Source: Bradyrhizobium iriomotense (GTDB lineage Bacteria > Pseudomonadota > Alphaproteobacteria > Rhizobiales > Xanthobacteraceae). From it: DNA of 64,000 nucleotides. Location: positions 1 to 64,000 of the forward strand of contig NZ_JAFCJZ010000017.1 of the NCBI RefSeq assembly GCF_018130765.1. The letters are read 5' to 3'. Shown here in pieces: positions 6,517 to 15,487 of this stretch. The position numbers and the translations under genes are program-made. Position 1 is the stretch's first letter. Every line of letters starts with the position of its first letter. Under the pieces are notes generated by a model, which saw only the letters and a list, made by a program, of their open reading frames with translations, was not told the DNA's origin and made no database searches.

Positions 6517-8423
6517 AGCCAGTTGAACAAAGGTTGTGCTTCGAGAGCCAAGCAAGCCGCATCGAGCGTGTGCGCGAGGATACCGGTTCAGCCCGGCCGC
6601 ATGATCAGTTTATAGACAAGGCCGTGATCGAGCGCGCGTCCACACGCGACGCTCCACGGCGCTCCGCCGCCAAGACCTGGTTGCAAGCCATCGCACTGAC
6701 CGCACGGCTCGAAGCCCAGCCGCATCGTCTGTTCGCCGACATCGTCGAGGATTGGGCACAACGTCAGCCCGGGCGACCCGCCTTGCTCTCGGATGGCCAA
6801 TCCTTCACCTACGGCGAACTCGCCGATCGGATCAACCGGTATGCGCGTTGGGCTCGGCACCTTGGCCTTCATGCCGGCCGCACGGTCTGCCTGCTGGCAC
6901 CGAACCGGCCGGACTACCTCGCCTGCTGGCTCGGGATCAGCAGCGTCGGCGGAACGGTGGCGCTGATCAACACCAGGCTGGTCGGCCGGTCGCTCGCCCA
7001 CTGTATCGATGTCGCTCATGCCGATCACCTCATCCTCGCTGCCGATTGCGTGGACGCCTTCGAGAGCGCCCGTCCCCACCTGCACCGCGTGCCGCGATGC
7101 TGGAGCCTTGGCACCGGCGATCGGCGCGACGATCTGGATGCGGCGCTCACCGCCTTCGAGCCTCGACCACTGTCTTCCGCCGAACGTAGCGACGTCACGA
7201 TCGATGAACGCGCCCTCCTCATCTACACCTCGGGCACCACCGGCCTGCCGAAGGCGGCAAACGTCAGTCATCGCCGCGTTCTCGCCTGGGGGGGCTGGTT
7301 TGCAGGACTGACGGACGCGTCCACCGACGATCGTCTCTACGATTGCCTGCCGCTCCATCACTCCGTGGGTGGCGTCGCAGCTCCCTGCAGCATGCTCTGC
7401 GCGGGCGGTTCGGTCGCGATAGCGGAGAAATTTTCCGCCGGCCGCTTCTGGGACGACATCGAGCGCTTCGACTGTACCGTCTTCCAGTATATTGGCGAGC
7501 TCTGCCGCTATTTGCTGAGGGCGCCGGTATCTGAACAGGAGACGCGGCACCGGCTGCGGCTGGCTGTCGGGAATGGGTTGCGCCGCGACATCTGGGAGAT
7601 GTTCGCGAGCCGGTTCGCAATTCCGCAGATCCTCGAATTCTACGCCGCAACCGAAGGCAATTTTTCCCTGTTCAACGTGGACGGAAAGCCGGGCGCGATC
7701 GGCCGGATACCGCCGGTTCTGGCGCATCGCTTTCCGACCTCGATCGTCAGAATCGATGCCGACAGCGGCATCCCATTCCGTAACGAGGCGGGGCTATGCA
7801 TCGCCTGCGCCCCCGGCGAGACCGGCGAGGCCGTCGCACGTATCGGCGAGGCCAATTCAGACGGCCGCCCTTTCGAGGGTTACACTGATCCCGCCGAGAC
7901 CAAGACGAAGATTCTACGCGACGCCTTCGAAGTGGGTGATGCCTGGTTCCGCAGTGGAGATCTGATGATGCGCGACGCGCAGGGCTACTTCCACTTCATC
8001 GACCGCGTCGGCGACACCTTTCGCTGGAAGGGCGAGAACGTCGCGACCAGCGAAGTGAACGACGCAGTCGCGGACTGCCCCGGCGTCCTCGACGCCTCGA
8101 CCTATGGAGTTGCGGTGTCCGGGACCGACGGCCGCGCCGGCATGGTAGCTCTGGTGGTGGACCAAGATTTCGATTTCGGACTGTTCAATGAACACCTTTC
8201 GTATCGCTTGCCGCGCTACGCAATCCCGGCTTTCGTCAGGTTGTGCCTGGCGCTGGATACGACCGACACCTTCAGGAAGAAGAAGCAGCAATTGATCCGC
8301 GAGGGCTTCGATCCTTCGGTCGTGGAGGATCCCCTGTTCGTGCGCGATCCGGCGACCGGTCGCTATCGTTCGATCGACCGGGCTGTCTACGCGCGCATCA
8401 TCGAGGGCACAATCAGGCTCTAA
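6513..8423 (+). CDS. FATP-type (very-long-chain) acyl-CoA synthetase-like ligase
   Basis: A 636-residue member of the adenylate-forming (ANL) superfamily, closest by eye to the FATP/very-long-chain acyl-CoA synthetase branch. The P-loop IYTSGTTGLPK is at 237-247, the A5-type motif EFYAATEGN near 377-385 and the RSGDLMMRD motif near 483-491. A C-terminal RKKK segment lies where the catalytic lysine is expected. Such enzymes activate a carboxylic acid with ATP and transfer it to CoA or a carrier phosphopantetheine. The first 60 or so residues are polar, lack similarity and may be a linker or an over-long start, but the ATG overlaps the carrier-protein stop by four bases. Probable role: supplying the acyl partner for the pathway, perhaps onto carrier protein 2. 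Confidence 0.88.
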   Translation: MKPVEQRLCFESQASRIERVREDTGSARPHDQFIDKAVIERASTRDAPRRSAAKTWLQAIALTARLEAQPHRLFADIVEDWAQRQPGRPALLSDGQSFTYGELADRINRYARWARHLGLHAGRTVCLLAPNRPDYLACWLGISSVGGTVALINTRLVGRSLAHCIDVAHADHLILAADCVDAFESARPHLHRVPRCWSLGTGDRRDDLDAALTAFEPRPLSSAERSDVTIDERALLIYTSGTTGLPKAANVSHRRVLAWGGWFAGLTDASTDDRLYDCLPLHHSVGGVAAPCSMLCAGGSVAIAEKFSAGRFWDDIERFDCTVFQYIGELCRYLLRAPVSEQETRHRLRLAVGNGLRRDIWEMFASRFAIPQILEFYAATEGNFSLFNVDGKPGAIGRIPPVLAHRFPTSIVRIDADSGIPFRNEAGLCIACAPGETGEAVARIGEANSDGRPFEGYTDPAETKTKILRDAFEVGDAWFRSGDLMMRDAQGYFHFIDRVGDTFRWKGENVATSEVNDAVADCPGVLDASTYGVAVSGTDGRAGMVALVVDQDFDFGLFNEHLSYRLPRYAIPAFVRLCLALDTTDTFRKKKQQLIREGFDPSVVEDPLFVRDPATGRYRSIDRAVYARIIEGTIRL

Positions 8424-8458
8424 CATGGGCCCGGAAGCCAAAATGGGAGGAGTCGATC

Positions 8459-8704
8459 ATGTCGGTCAGAACCAAGATTTTCTCTGCGATGAAGCAGATC
8501 GCCGAAGAACAGAAGGTCACGCTTCCACCGTTGCAGGATGATCTATCTCTGAACGAAACCGGGTTCGATTCACTGGCCTTCGCCATCCTGGTTGCGCGGC
8601 TGGAGGACGAGCTCGGTATCGATCCCTTCACTATCGCCGAGGACGCGACCTTCCCATCTACCCTCGGTGAGCTTGTCAGAGCCTATGAGAATGTCCCCGC
8701 CTGA
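8459..8704 (+). CDS. Carrier protein 2 (acyl/peptidyl carrier)
   Basis: An 81-residue carrier protein with the classical phosphopantetheine motif GFDSLAFAIL, giving Ser38 as the attachment site. A strong ribosome site (GGGAGG) lies about ten bases before the ATG at 8459. It differs clearly from carrier protein 1 (DSL instead of SSM, different helices 2 and 3), so the two are unlikely to be interchangeable. It lies between two adenylating ligases, overlaps the second by 14 bases, and is the natural substrate of one of them. Confidence 0.92.
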   Translation: MSVRTKIFSAMKQIAEEQKVTLPPLQDDLSLNETGFDSLAFAILVARLEDELGIDPFTIAEDATFPSTLGELVRAYENVPA

Positions 8705-10079
8705 CACCATCGCGCTGCGCCACTACCTCGGCGAGGGACGGAAGGATCGCACGATTTCCGATGCCCGGCACAGTGTATCGCTGGCCGACATGATCGAGCG
8801 CAGCTGCCTGGCTGGCAGATGCAGCGAGTTGTCCGGCCGCTCGGTACTGATCGCGACGTCGAGGCAGCTGTTCTCCGCGCTTGCAATGATCGAGCTCGAC
8901 GGCGTCGCACGCCGCTTGCTTCTATGCCCGCCCGATTTCGGTTGGGAACGCTTGCAGGTTCTGGTCGAGCAAGCCGGGATCGACACCATCATCACCGATC
9001 AACCGATATCCGGACACTGCGCCGCTGGAAGATGCACTGTTATCGGCATCGACCTGCCGGAACGAAGGATTGCGGAACGGACGACCGACCATGCGACCGA
9101 ATGGTTGATGCTCACCTCGGGAACGTCGGGGCTGCCGAAGATCGTCCGACACACCCTCGATGGGCTCGCCGGCGCAATCATTGCCGAGGGGCCTACGCGT
9201 CACAGTGACGCAACCTGGGCGACGTTCTACGATATCCGCCGCTATGGCGGCCTGCAAATCCTCCTGCGAGCCGTGATCGGCGGTGGATCGATGGTGTTAT
9301 CCGAGCCCGGGGAAACCATCGCGGCTCATGTGGCGCGGCTGCAGGCGGGCGGCGTCACCCACATCTCCGGCACACCGTCGCACTGGCGCAAGCTCCTGAT
9401 GAGCGGCGCGGCCGCCGACTTTTCGCCGCGCTATATCCGCTTATCCGGCGAGATCGCTGACCAGGCAGTGCTCGACGGCCTGGCCCAGGCATTTCCGCAC
9501 GCGTCGATCGGTCATGCCTATGCTTCAACCGAAGCCGGAGTCGGGTTTAGCGTCGACGACGGGCGCGAGGGGTTTCCTGCTCACCTGATCGGGCGAAATC
9601 GGGACGGCGTAGAGATGAAGGTCGTCGAAGGCTCGTTGCGGATCCGCTCCAAGCGTACTGCACGCGCCTATGTCGGCGCCGATGCGCCGCCGCTCGCCGA
9701 CGCGGAGGGCTTCGTCGACACCGGCGATATCGTCGAGCTGCGTGGCGAACGATACCATTTCGTCGGCCGACGAGGTGGCATTATCAATATCGGCGGGTTG
9801 AAGGTGCATCCGGAAGAGGTGGAGGCCGTGATCAACCGTCACGCCTGCGTTCAAATGTCGCGCGCGCGATCGCGCAGGAGCCCGATCACGGGCGCCATAG
9901 TGGTTGCCGATGTCATCCTCACGGGCGGCATCGATGAGAAGCGCCACGAGACCATTCGCTCAGAGATACTCAGTCAATGCAAGGACAGCCTGGCAGCATG
10001 GAAGGTTCCCGCGGTGATCCGTTTCGTCGAGCGGCTCGAGGTCACGGCAGCGGGAAAACTGGCGCGCACCGATGCGTAA
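8691..10079 (+). CDS. Adenylate-forming ligase (stand-alone A-domain-like)
   Basis: A 462-residue ANL enzyme, shorter than an acyl-CoA synthetase. It shows LTSGTSGLPK (141-150), YASTEAG, a DTGD motif and the hinge and C-domain GGIINIGGLKVHPEEVE. The C-terminal AAGKLARTD carries the lysine normally used in adenylation. It should activate an amino or hydroxy acid, aryl acid or fatty acid and load carrier protein 2. I start at the ATG at 8691 (MSPPDTIALRHYL); another ATG lies six bases earlier. Both overlap the end of carrier protein 2, a coupling typical of dedicated pairs. By eye it resembles the stand-alone ligases that load stand-alone carriers rather than a module of a large NRPS. Confidence 0.85.
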   Translation: MSPPDTIALRHYLGEGRKDRTISDARHSVSLADMIERSCLAGRCSELSGRSVLIATSRQLFSALAMIELDGVARRLLLCPPDFGWERLQVLVEQAGIDTIITDQPISGHCAAGRCTVIGIDLPERRIAERTTDHATEWLMLTSGTSGLPKIVRHTLDGLAGAIIAEGPTRHSDATWATFYDIRRYGGLQILLRAVIGGGSMVLSEPGETIAAHVARLQAGGVTHISGTPSHWRKLLMSGAAADFSPRYIRLSGEIADQAVLDGLAQAFPHASIGHAYASTEAGVGFSVDDGREGFPAHLIGRNRDGVEMKVVEGSLRIRSKRTARAYVGADAPPLADAEGFVDTGDIVELRGERYHFVGRRGGIINIGGLKVHPEEVEAVINRHACVQMSRARSRRSPITGAIVVADVILTGGIDEKRHETIRSEILSQCKDSLAAWKVPAVIRFVERLEVTAAGKLARTDA

Positions 10080-10797
10080 CGTCGTCGTCACCGGCGGCAG
10101 CCGCGGTATCGGCCTGGCCATTGCGCGCAGGCTCGCCGCATCCAGAGACTACAACGTGATCGCGCTGGCGCGCCACGAGGGCGAGCAGCTTGCAACTGCC
10201 GTCCGAGAAGCGGAAGGACGCCTGCATTTCCGCTCCTGCGACCTCGCGCTGATCGATGCGATCCCGGCCTTGGCAAGATCAGTGCGCGACGAATTCGGCG
10301 CGATCTTTGGCCTCGTCAACAATGCCGGGATCGGCACCATGGGCGTGCTGGCCACGATGCACAATTCCGACATCGAGACCCTCATTCGCCTCAACGTCCT
10401 GTCGCCGATCATCCTGACCAAGTACGTGGCGCGCCATATGATGGCCGACGGCGCAGGGCGTATCGTCAACATTTCCTCGATCGTCGCCTCGACCGGCTAC
10501 AGCGGACTGTCCGTGTATGCCGCGTCCAAGGCCGCGGTCGCCGGCTTCACCCGCTCGCTGGCCCGGGAAGTCGGCCGGGTCGGCATCACCGTGAACGCGA
10601 TCGCGCCCGGTTTCATCGATACGGAATTGACAGCGTCCTTGGACGACGAAGACCGTCGGCGCATCGCTCGCCGCACCGCATTGCGCCACCTGCCCGAAGT
10701 TGATGACGTTGCTTCCGTGGTCGAATATCTACTCGGTGAAGGGGGCCGGAATATCACCGGCACCGTGGTAACAGTCGACGCCGGGAATACTGCCTGA
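10072..10797 (+). CDS. Short-chain dehydrogenase, FabG-like 3-oxoacyl-[carrier protein] reductase
   Basis: A 241-residue classical short-chain dehydrogenase. The nucleotide motif TGGSRGIG (7-14), NNAG (83-86), the catalytic Ser136, and Tyr149 and Lys153 in YAASK are all present, and the C-terminal TGTVVTVDAG is FabG-like. It probably reduces a 3-oxoacyl or similar carbonyl on carrier protein 2 with NADPH. The start overlaps the ligase stop by eight bases, and it is the last gene of the rightward operon. A reductase but no ketosynthase is encoded here, so either the carbonyl arises another way or a ketosynthase is encoded elsewhere. Confidence 0.9.
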   Translation: MRNVVVTGGSRGIGLAIARRLAASRDYNVIALARHEGEQLATAVREAEGRLHFRSCDLALIDAIPALARSVRDEFGAIFGLVNNAGIGTMGVLATMHNSDIETLIRLNVLSPIILTKYVARHMMADGAGRIVNISSIVASTGYSGLSVYAASKAAVAGFTRSLAREVGRVGITVNAIAPGFIDTELTASLDDEDRRRIARRTALRHLPEVDDVASVVEYLLGEGGRNITGTVVTVDAGNTA

Positions 10798-10905
10798 CGG
10801 CTCGATATATTTACGGCAACGTCGCGTTGGGCCCGCGTCAAGTTGGCAGCCCGTCCTCGCAGACTGGAACCATCCGCTCGCCTGATGCCGGTTGCGCGAT
10901 TCAAC

Positions 10906-11160
10906 TCAGTGACACCCCGTCAGATGTCCAAGCATCGTGTTGCAGGCGTTCTCCGCTTCCGCAAGAGTTACGAATGCCGAACCACCGATCTTGATCGCGC
11001 CGTTCCCCCCATAGAGCGGGCGCCATGACGCCACATAACCCGCGCGTCCATGAAAACCGGCGCCAGCTGGGCTCTCATACGTGATGACAAACGAAAAGCC
11101 GTCGCCGGTCGCGCTCCAGATTTCCATGTCCTCGACGGCACGGTGAAACTCGAGGGACAT
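10906..11160 (-). CDS. Small conserved protein, function unknown
   Basis: An 84-residue soluble protein starting MSLEFHRAVEDMEIWS. It has an alternating beta-rich centre with many Gly and aromatic residues and ends in a short helix (TLAEAENACNTMLGHL). The pattern looks like a genuine folded small protein of a type I associate with Bradyrhizobium genomes, but I cannot name a domain. It lies convergent to the reductase gene and downstream of nothing obvious, so it is probably its own transcript. Confidence 0.6.
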   Translation of the reverse strand: MSLEFHRAVEDMEIWSATGDGFSFVITYESPAGAGFHGRAGYVASWRPLYGGNGAIKIGGSAFVTLAEAENACNTMLGHLTGCH

Positions 11161-11670
11161 CTAGCTGCGCCCCATACTGGCCTTCATCTGAACCACAGAG
11201 TTATCGTCCTGCCGGCAAGGCCCGCAGGGAGAACGGCCCTGACCACTGGGGGGGCAGGAAGGAAGGCCAGGGCCGCCGCTCCGCAGTTGCCGAGTTCCAG
11301 TCGGCATATCTCTGCGATGCTATCTCGAGCCGTTCGCATAGCCCGTGACGACGCTTTACCTGACAGCGGACCATTACGATCGACCCAGAGCCGCAGATGA
11401 TGAATGAATAGCCCTCTCTCTCCTTGCATTGGCTGCCATTCCGGATGAACTGACGGTCCTGACGGATTACCCCATTCAGCTTGCGATGGGCGCAGTGGCC
11501 GCCGATATCGGAGGCCCATCGCGCACGCGACGGAGGCTTCGCCTTCGGCCACGAAAGCGGGCTTCGGGCGCGCTCGCGAGATTTTTTCGGGTCGGACCGC
11601 GCATAGGTTGGGGGCGCCTGCTCATTGCAGTCGGAGGCGTGACCGGAATCGGCGGACCGCGACGATCCTC
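11161..11670. other. Intergenic stretch, no gene recognised
   Basis: About 510 bases between the small protein and the response regulator. Open frames exist on both strands (for example 11184-11552 minus and 11429-11674 plus), but their translations are rich in Arg, Pro and Ala with no recognisable motif, which is what GC-rich non-coding DNA gives. The small protein's promoter should lie at the left end. I see no repeat or clear terminator. Confidence 0.5.
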
Positions 11671-12318
11671 TTAGCGCTCTCCACCTGTCGGACGATCATG
11701 TCGCGCGATAGCTATTGCCGCGAGCAGCGTCCGATTGCTGATTTCAAGCTTTTGAAAAATGTTGTGAAGGTGCACTTTGATGGTGCCGACGGAAATGGTC
11801 AGCCGTCTCCCGATTTCCTTATTCGACAATCCTTCGGATACCAGACGCATGATCTGACGCTCGCGGTCTGTCAGAGGCGTCATCGTCTTGTCCGAGTTCG
11901 CGCCCTGTTCCTGCGATTGGATCGAATCGGATGGCATCATCGGCAGCAGACTTCGGCCATTGGCGATGTGCCGCAAGGACTGCACCAGCGCCTCCGGCTC
12001 CGTATCCTTCAGGACGATGCTGTAGGCAAAGGGGGTTGCATCCAAAAGCAATTCGCAATCTTCACTCGAGGCGAAAAACACCAAATGCGTCGAACGATTT
12101 TCTGAATTGACGGACAGAACCATCAGCGCGGCGAGCTCGGGCATCGCGGGATCAACAATCGCGATGTCGGGCGCCAAGTTACGAATCGCCTGGATGCAGC
12201 TTGCAGTGTCGCTACAAGATGCAATGATGTTGAAGTCTGCCGCGGTACTGAGCACGTCACTCAGTCCCTGCAGGACGATCGGATGCCGGTCTGCAATGAC
12301 TATACTAATACGTCGCAT
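11671..12318 (-). CDS. NarL/FixJ-family response regulator (receiver + LuxR helix-turn-helix)
   Basis: A 215-residue two-domain regulator. The receiver (about 1-120) keeps Asp10, the phospho-acceptor Asp56 in IVDPAMPE and Lys104 in VLKD, so it can probably be phosphorylated, although only one of the usual two N-terminal acidic residues remains. The C-terminal LuxR domain (about 145-210) has LTDRERQIMRLVSEG and the recognition region SVGTIKVHLHNIFQKL. No histidine kinase is encoded nearby. It is divergent from a second LuxR-type regulator and close to type I secretion and polysaccharide genes, so it may control those, but no target site is visible. Confidence 0.9.
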   Translation of the reverse strand: MRRISIVIADRHPIVLQGLSDVLSTAADFNIIASCSDTASCIQAIRNLAPDIAIVDPAMPELAALMVLSVNSENRSTHLVFFASSEDCELLLDATPFAYSIVLKDTEPEALVQSLRHIANGRSLLPMMPSDSIQSQEQGANSDKTMTPLTDRERQIMRLVSEGLSNKEIGRRLTISVGTIKVHLHNIFQKLEISNRTLLAAIAIARHDRPTGGER

Positions 12319-12959
12319 TGGGCGCTCCTCAGCCTGACGCCCCCAAAAACTTTAACGCCGTTAACGCGCTGCTATTTCCCAAAGCGCAGCGCAGATCCTT
12401 CGAAATTCTTTCTAATACGACCGATGTCCATGCCGCAGCGCAAAATTGGATTGGCTTGACACCCCGCTCTGCTCGCTCTCCGACGCTCACGCGGCAACTT
12501 GCGCTTCCGATGTCCGTAACGCCCGTTAGACTACACTGCTGGCGGCCAGAGCGCTGCGAAATTCGGTCGCATACCGGGTTCACACGGAGGCGGCATTGGC
12601 GGCCGAAGCCCGACCGTTTTCCACCTTGAATAAACATATTCTTGTCGTTCACGCAGAGACTGCGGAAAAAGAGCAGCTTTGCGAGCCGGACTGGGGGCAC
12701 CACGGCGCCTGCACGGCCTATAACGAAGGATATATAGGGCTATCGCCAATTCGCATCTAACATTCCTAAAGGCTTTAACAACATGGAGGGATATCGCTTT
12801 CCGGACGACGCTGCGCAGGCGTTCGGAGTAACGAAGATTCACTAGTTCAAAAGTGTGCAAACAGGGCGAAGACGACCACTAGCAAGGCCTGTTCGCCCGT
12901 CGCGAGATTACATTGAGTTGGTTTTTGTTGTGTCAGTGCGTCGGCCGGAGGATAAAAAA
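12319..12959. promoter_or_regulatory. Long divergent intergenic region between two LuxR-type regulators
   Basis: About 640 bases separate the two regulators and must include both promoters. It is less GC-rich than its surroundings, as promoters are. Short self-complementary words occur near the leftward gene (CGTTAACG around 12358-12365), but none is convincing as an operator by eye. Frames across it (for example 12329-12703 minus) have coding-unlike composition. A small RNA or long 5' leader is possible but not supported by anything I can see. Confidence 0.45.
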
Positions 12960-13853
12960 ATGAGGAGGCGTCAAATTTACGGAATGGTACTTCTTGGAAA
13001 GAACGTTTTAATCCGAGAAGGTATTGCCAGAATATTGCATAAGGCAAATTTTCGCATTGCCTTATCTGCTTCGAGCCCTGAGGAGTTGCCAAGCTCCCTT
13101 CAAGCTGGGCAACTGATGTTTCTCATCATCAACACCGGCGATGATTTTGGCCTCGAGATAGCGCAGATCGGATATTTGAAAGATCGCTATCCCGACGCGC
13201 CCATTGCAATCGTGTCGGACAATTATCGGCCGGTCGAGCTTGCCTCCGCATTTCGCGCAGGCGCTAATGGCTACTTCGTCAACGTCAATTCGTGCGACGC
13301 ATTCATCAAGTCGGTCGAACTCGTGACTATGGGCGAGACCGTCTTCCCGCCCGCATTCCTGTGGTTCGCTCTTGACGGGAATCGTGAACGCGAACCCACG
13401 CGATGCGACCAAAATGAACACGCGATCCTCGTTGCTCCAGAGGACGCGATCTCGCCACAGCTCTCTCCGCGCGAAAGCGCAATTCTATCTTGCCTCATTG
13501 AAGGCGATTCCAACAAGGGCATTGCTCGAAAGATCGATATCGCCGAAGCCACTGTGAAGGTCCACGTCAAAGCGATCTTACGAAAGATACGGGTTCAGAA
13601 CCGGACGCAGGCAGCTATCTGGGGAATGAACCATGGATCGCAGGTGCGAGCGTCAAACAACCACGCGCCGACAGCCGCCGATGCAGGTGCAGGTGCAGTG
13701 ACGCCTCTCAAGATGATCTCCGAGACGGATCATCTCAATCAGACGGCCCCCTTGGACCACCAATCTGGTCATGCCGCGGCAACGCCTATCGACGGCCGGC
13801 TCGTCAAGGGCATGGATCGAGGGACCGGCGCGGCAGTACGGTTGTACAAGTAG
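12960..13853 (+). CDS. LuxR-family regulator with degenerate receiver domain
   Basis: A 297-residue regulator, starting at the ATG at 12960 after a GGAGG ribosome site. Residues 6-125 have the receiver fold pattern but lack its chemistry: the N-terminal acidic pair is replaced (LLGKNVL), the phospho-acceptor position reads LIINTG (Asn58) and the conserved lysine position reads GYFVNVN (Asn108). The LuxR helix-turn-helix (about 165-225: LSPRESAILSCLIEGDSN and EATVKVHVKAILRKI) is intact. A polar tail of about 70 residues follows. It probably acts without phosphorylation, through dimerisation or a ligand. Regulators of this type often sit beside rhizobial polysaccharide or type I secretion genes. 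Confidence 0.88.
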   Translation: MRRRQIYGMVLLGKNVLIREGIARILHKANFRIALSASSPEELPSSLQAGQLMFLIINTGDDFGLEIAQIGYLKDRYPDAPIAIVSDNYRPVELASAFRAGANGYFVNVNSCDAFIKSVELVTMGETVFPPAFLWFALDGNREREPTRCDQNEHAILVAPEDAISPQLSPRESAILSCLIEGDSNKGIARKIDIAEATVKVHVKAILRKIRVQNRTQAAIWGMNHGSQVRASNNHAPTAADAGAGAVTPLKMISETDHLNQTAPLDHQSGHAAATPIDGRLVKGMDRGTGAAVRLYK

Positions 13854-14062
13854 TCGTCCAAGGGACTGCGGAGACGAGACGACTCCAATCATCGGAATGC
13901 TCCCATTGCGGGGGCAAGCTACGGCATTTTGCGTCGATTTCACGACAGGCATCCCGGCAGGACACCTTTCCTGCCGCCTTCGCGTGATCAGCAAGCGGGC
14001 AGCGCCGACGTTCTCCCAGTAACCACGTCGAGCAACCGGCGCTGCGATAACTAGCGCCCTAC

Positions 14063-15487
14063 TTAACGCTCCCGCAGCGCCTCCTGCCTGTATTTCGCCA
14101 GAGGCGAGAGAAGATAGCTGATAATCCTGCGCGCACCGGTCTTGATTTCCACCGTCACCGCCATTCCCGGGCCGAGTTTGACGAGCTTATCCTCCACCTG
14201 CATGTGCGTGCGATCGAGTGAAATGCGCGCCGCATATTCCAGCTCCTGGCCTTTCGGCTCGCTGCTGCCTTGCACAGTCCCCGACGCGCGTTCGTTCGAT
14301 CCACCCTGCCTATCGCGCGTGATAGCATCCGTCGACACGCTGAGCACATCTCCAGACAGCAGCCCATAACGCGTGAAGTTGAACGTATCGATCTTGATCT
14401 CCGCCTTCTGTCCGGGATGAACGAATCCAATATCGCGATTGGAGAGCATGGCCTCGATCTCGAGCTGACTCTCGGTCGGAACCACGATGGCCAGGGTCTG
14501 CGCCGGCGTCACCACGCCTCCCACCGTGTGAACGGCGAGCTGTTGCACCGTGCCGTCGACCGGCGCGGTCAGATGCTGAAGCTTCGTGCGCCGCTCCGCC
14601 TTGACCACTTCCTGCGTAGCGCTTGCCGCCTTCTGCTCGGCCTTCGCAAGTGCGTCATAGGTGGTACGACGATACTCCGCGGCAGTCCTCTCTTTCGTTT
14701 CCTTCAGCAAGGCGATCGCGGCGTCGGCTTCACGGAGCCGACTTTGCTGGAGGACCAGATCCTGTTGAAGGCCGACCAGTTCTTGATACTCGGAGAGATA
14801 GACAACCTTCGAGGCCAGGGCCTTGTCGACCAGGTTCTTGCGAATGTCGACCCGCTCCTGGAGCACAGGTATCGTCGCCTGGAGCTTCGCCACGCTCGCC
14901 GATGTGGTCGCCCGCTCCGCTTCCTTCTGACCTTGCTGGCGCTCGATCTCCGCGAGCTTGGCGCTCTGTTCGGCGCGCTGGCTGCTGAGAAACTGGCGGT
15001 GCATGTCGATCTCGGCAGCGTTTGCGCCCTGCGGCGGTCGGAAGGCGGCAAGCGGATCGTCAGTGAGCGCCGCGCGCAGCCGCGCGACGTCGAGTTCGGC
15101 GGCAACGAGATCGCTTCTCTGGCGCTCCTGATCGGCTTCCGTCATCGTTGGATCAAGCTCAATCAGAACGTCGCCGGCCTTGACGCTCTGTCCGTCGCGT
15201 ACGTGGATTGCGCGGACAACGCCCGTCTCGAACGGCTGGATCAGCTTGGTACGGCCACCCGGCACGATCTTGCCTGTCGCGGTAGCGACGATATCGACGC
15301 TGCCAAGGGATGCCCACAACAGCGCGACGCAAAACACCGCGATGATGCTCGCCCCGATCGCGCGACCGATCGGGGACGGCGGCGATTCGGTGATCTCAAG
15401 CGCCGCAGGCAGAAACGCAATCTCATGCTCGCGCCGCCGAACTTCGGCTCTCGGAAACGGAACGATATTCCGGTTAGCGGACGTCAT
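14063..15487 (-). CDS. HlyD-family type I secretion periplasmic adaptor
   Basis: A 474-residue membrane-fusion protein, starting at the ATG at 15487 (MTSANRNIVPFP). It has a short cytoplasmic N-tail, one membrane helix (about 40-60, IGASIIAVFCVALLWASLG), a lipoyl/barrel half (VRAIHVRDGQSVKAGDVLI), a long helical hairpin rich in Gln, Glu and Ala (about 125-285), then the second lipoyl half and barrel (LTAPVDGTVQQLAVHT) and a C-terminal GMAVTVEIKTG. This is the PrtE/PrsE/HlyD layout linking the inner-membrane exporter to an outer-membrane TolC-type channel. Its start overlaps the exporter gene by 14 bases. No TolC homologue is visible, so the outer-membrane part is presumably shared. Confidence 0.93.
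   Translation of the reverse strand: MTSANRNIVPFPRAEVRRREHEIAFLPAALEITESPPSPIGRAIGASIIAVFCVALLWASLGSVDIVATATGKIVPGGRTKLIQPFETGVVRAIHVRDGQSVKAGDVLIELDPTMTEADQERQRSDLVAAELDVARLRAALTDDPLAAFRPPQGANAAEIDMHRQFLSSQRAEQSAKLAEIERQQGQKEAERATTSASVAKLQATIPVLQERVDIRKNLVDKALASKVVYLSEYQELVGLQQDLVLQQSRLREADAAIALLKETKERTAAEYRRTTYDALAKAEQKAASATQEVVKAERRTKLQHLTAPVDGTVQQLAVHTVGGVVTPAQTLAIVVPTESQLEIEAMLSNRDIGFVHPGQKAEIKIDTFNFTRYGLLSGDVLSVSTDAITRDRQGGSNERASGTVQGSSEPKGQELEYAARISLDRTHMQVEDKLVKLGPGMAVTVEIKTGARRIISYLLSPLAKYRQEALRER

Noticed and set aside
11184..11552. Minus-strand open frame of 122 codons
   Set aside because: The translation is rich in Arg, Pro and Ser with no motif or good start; typical of GC-rich non-coding DNA.
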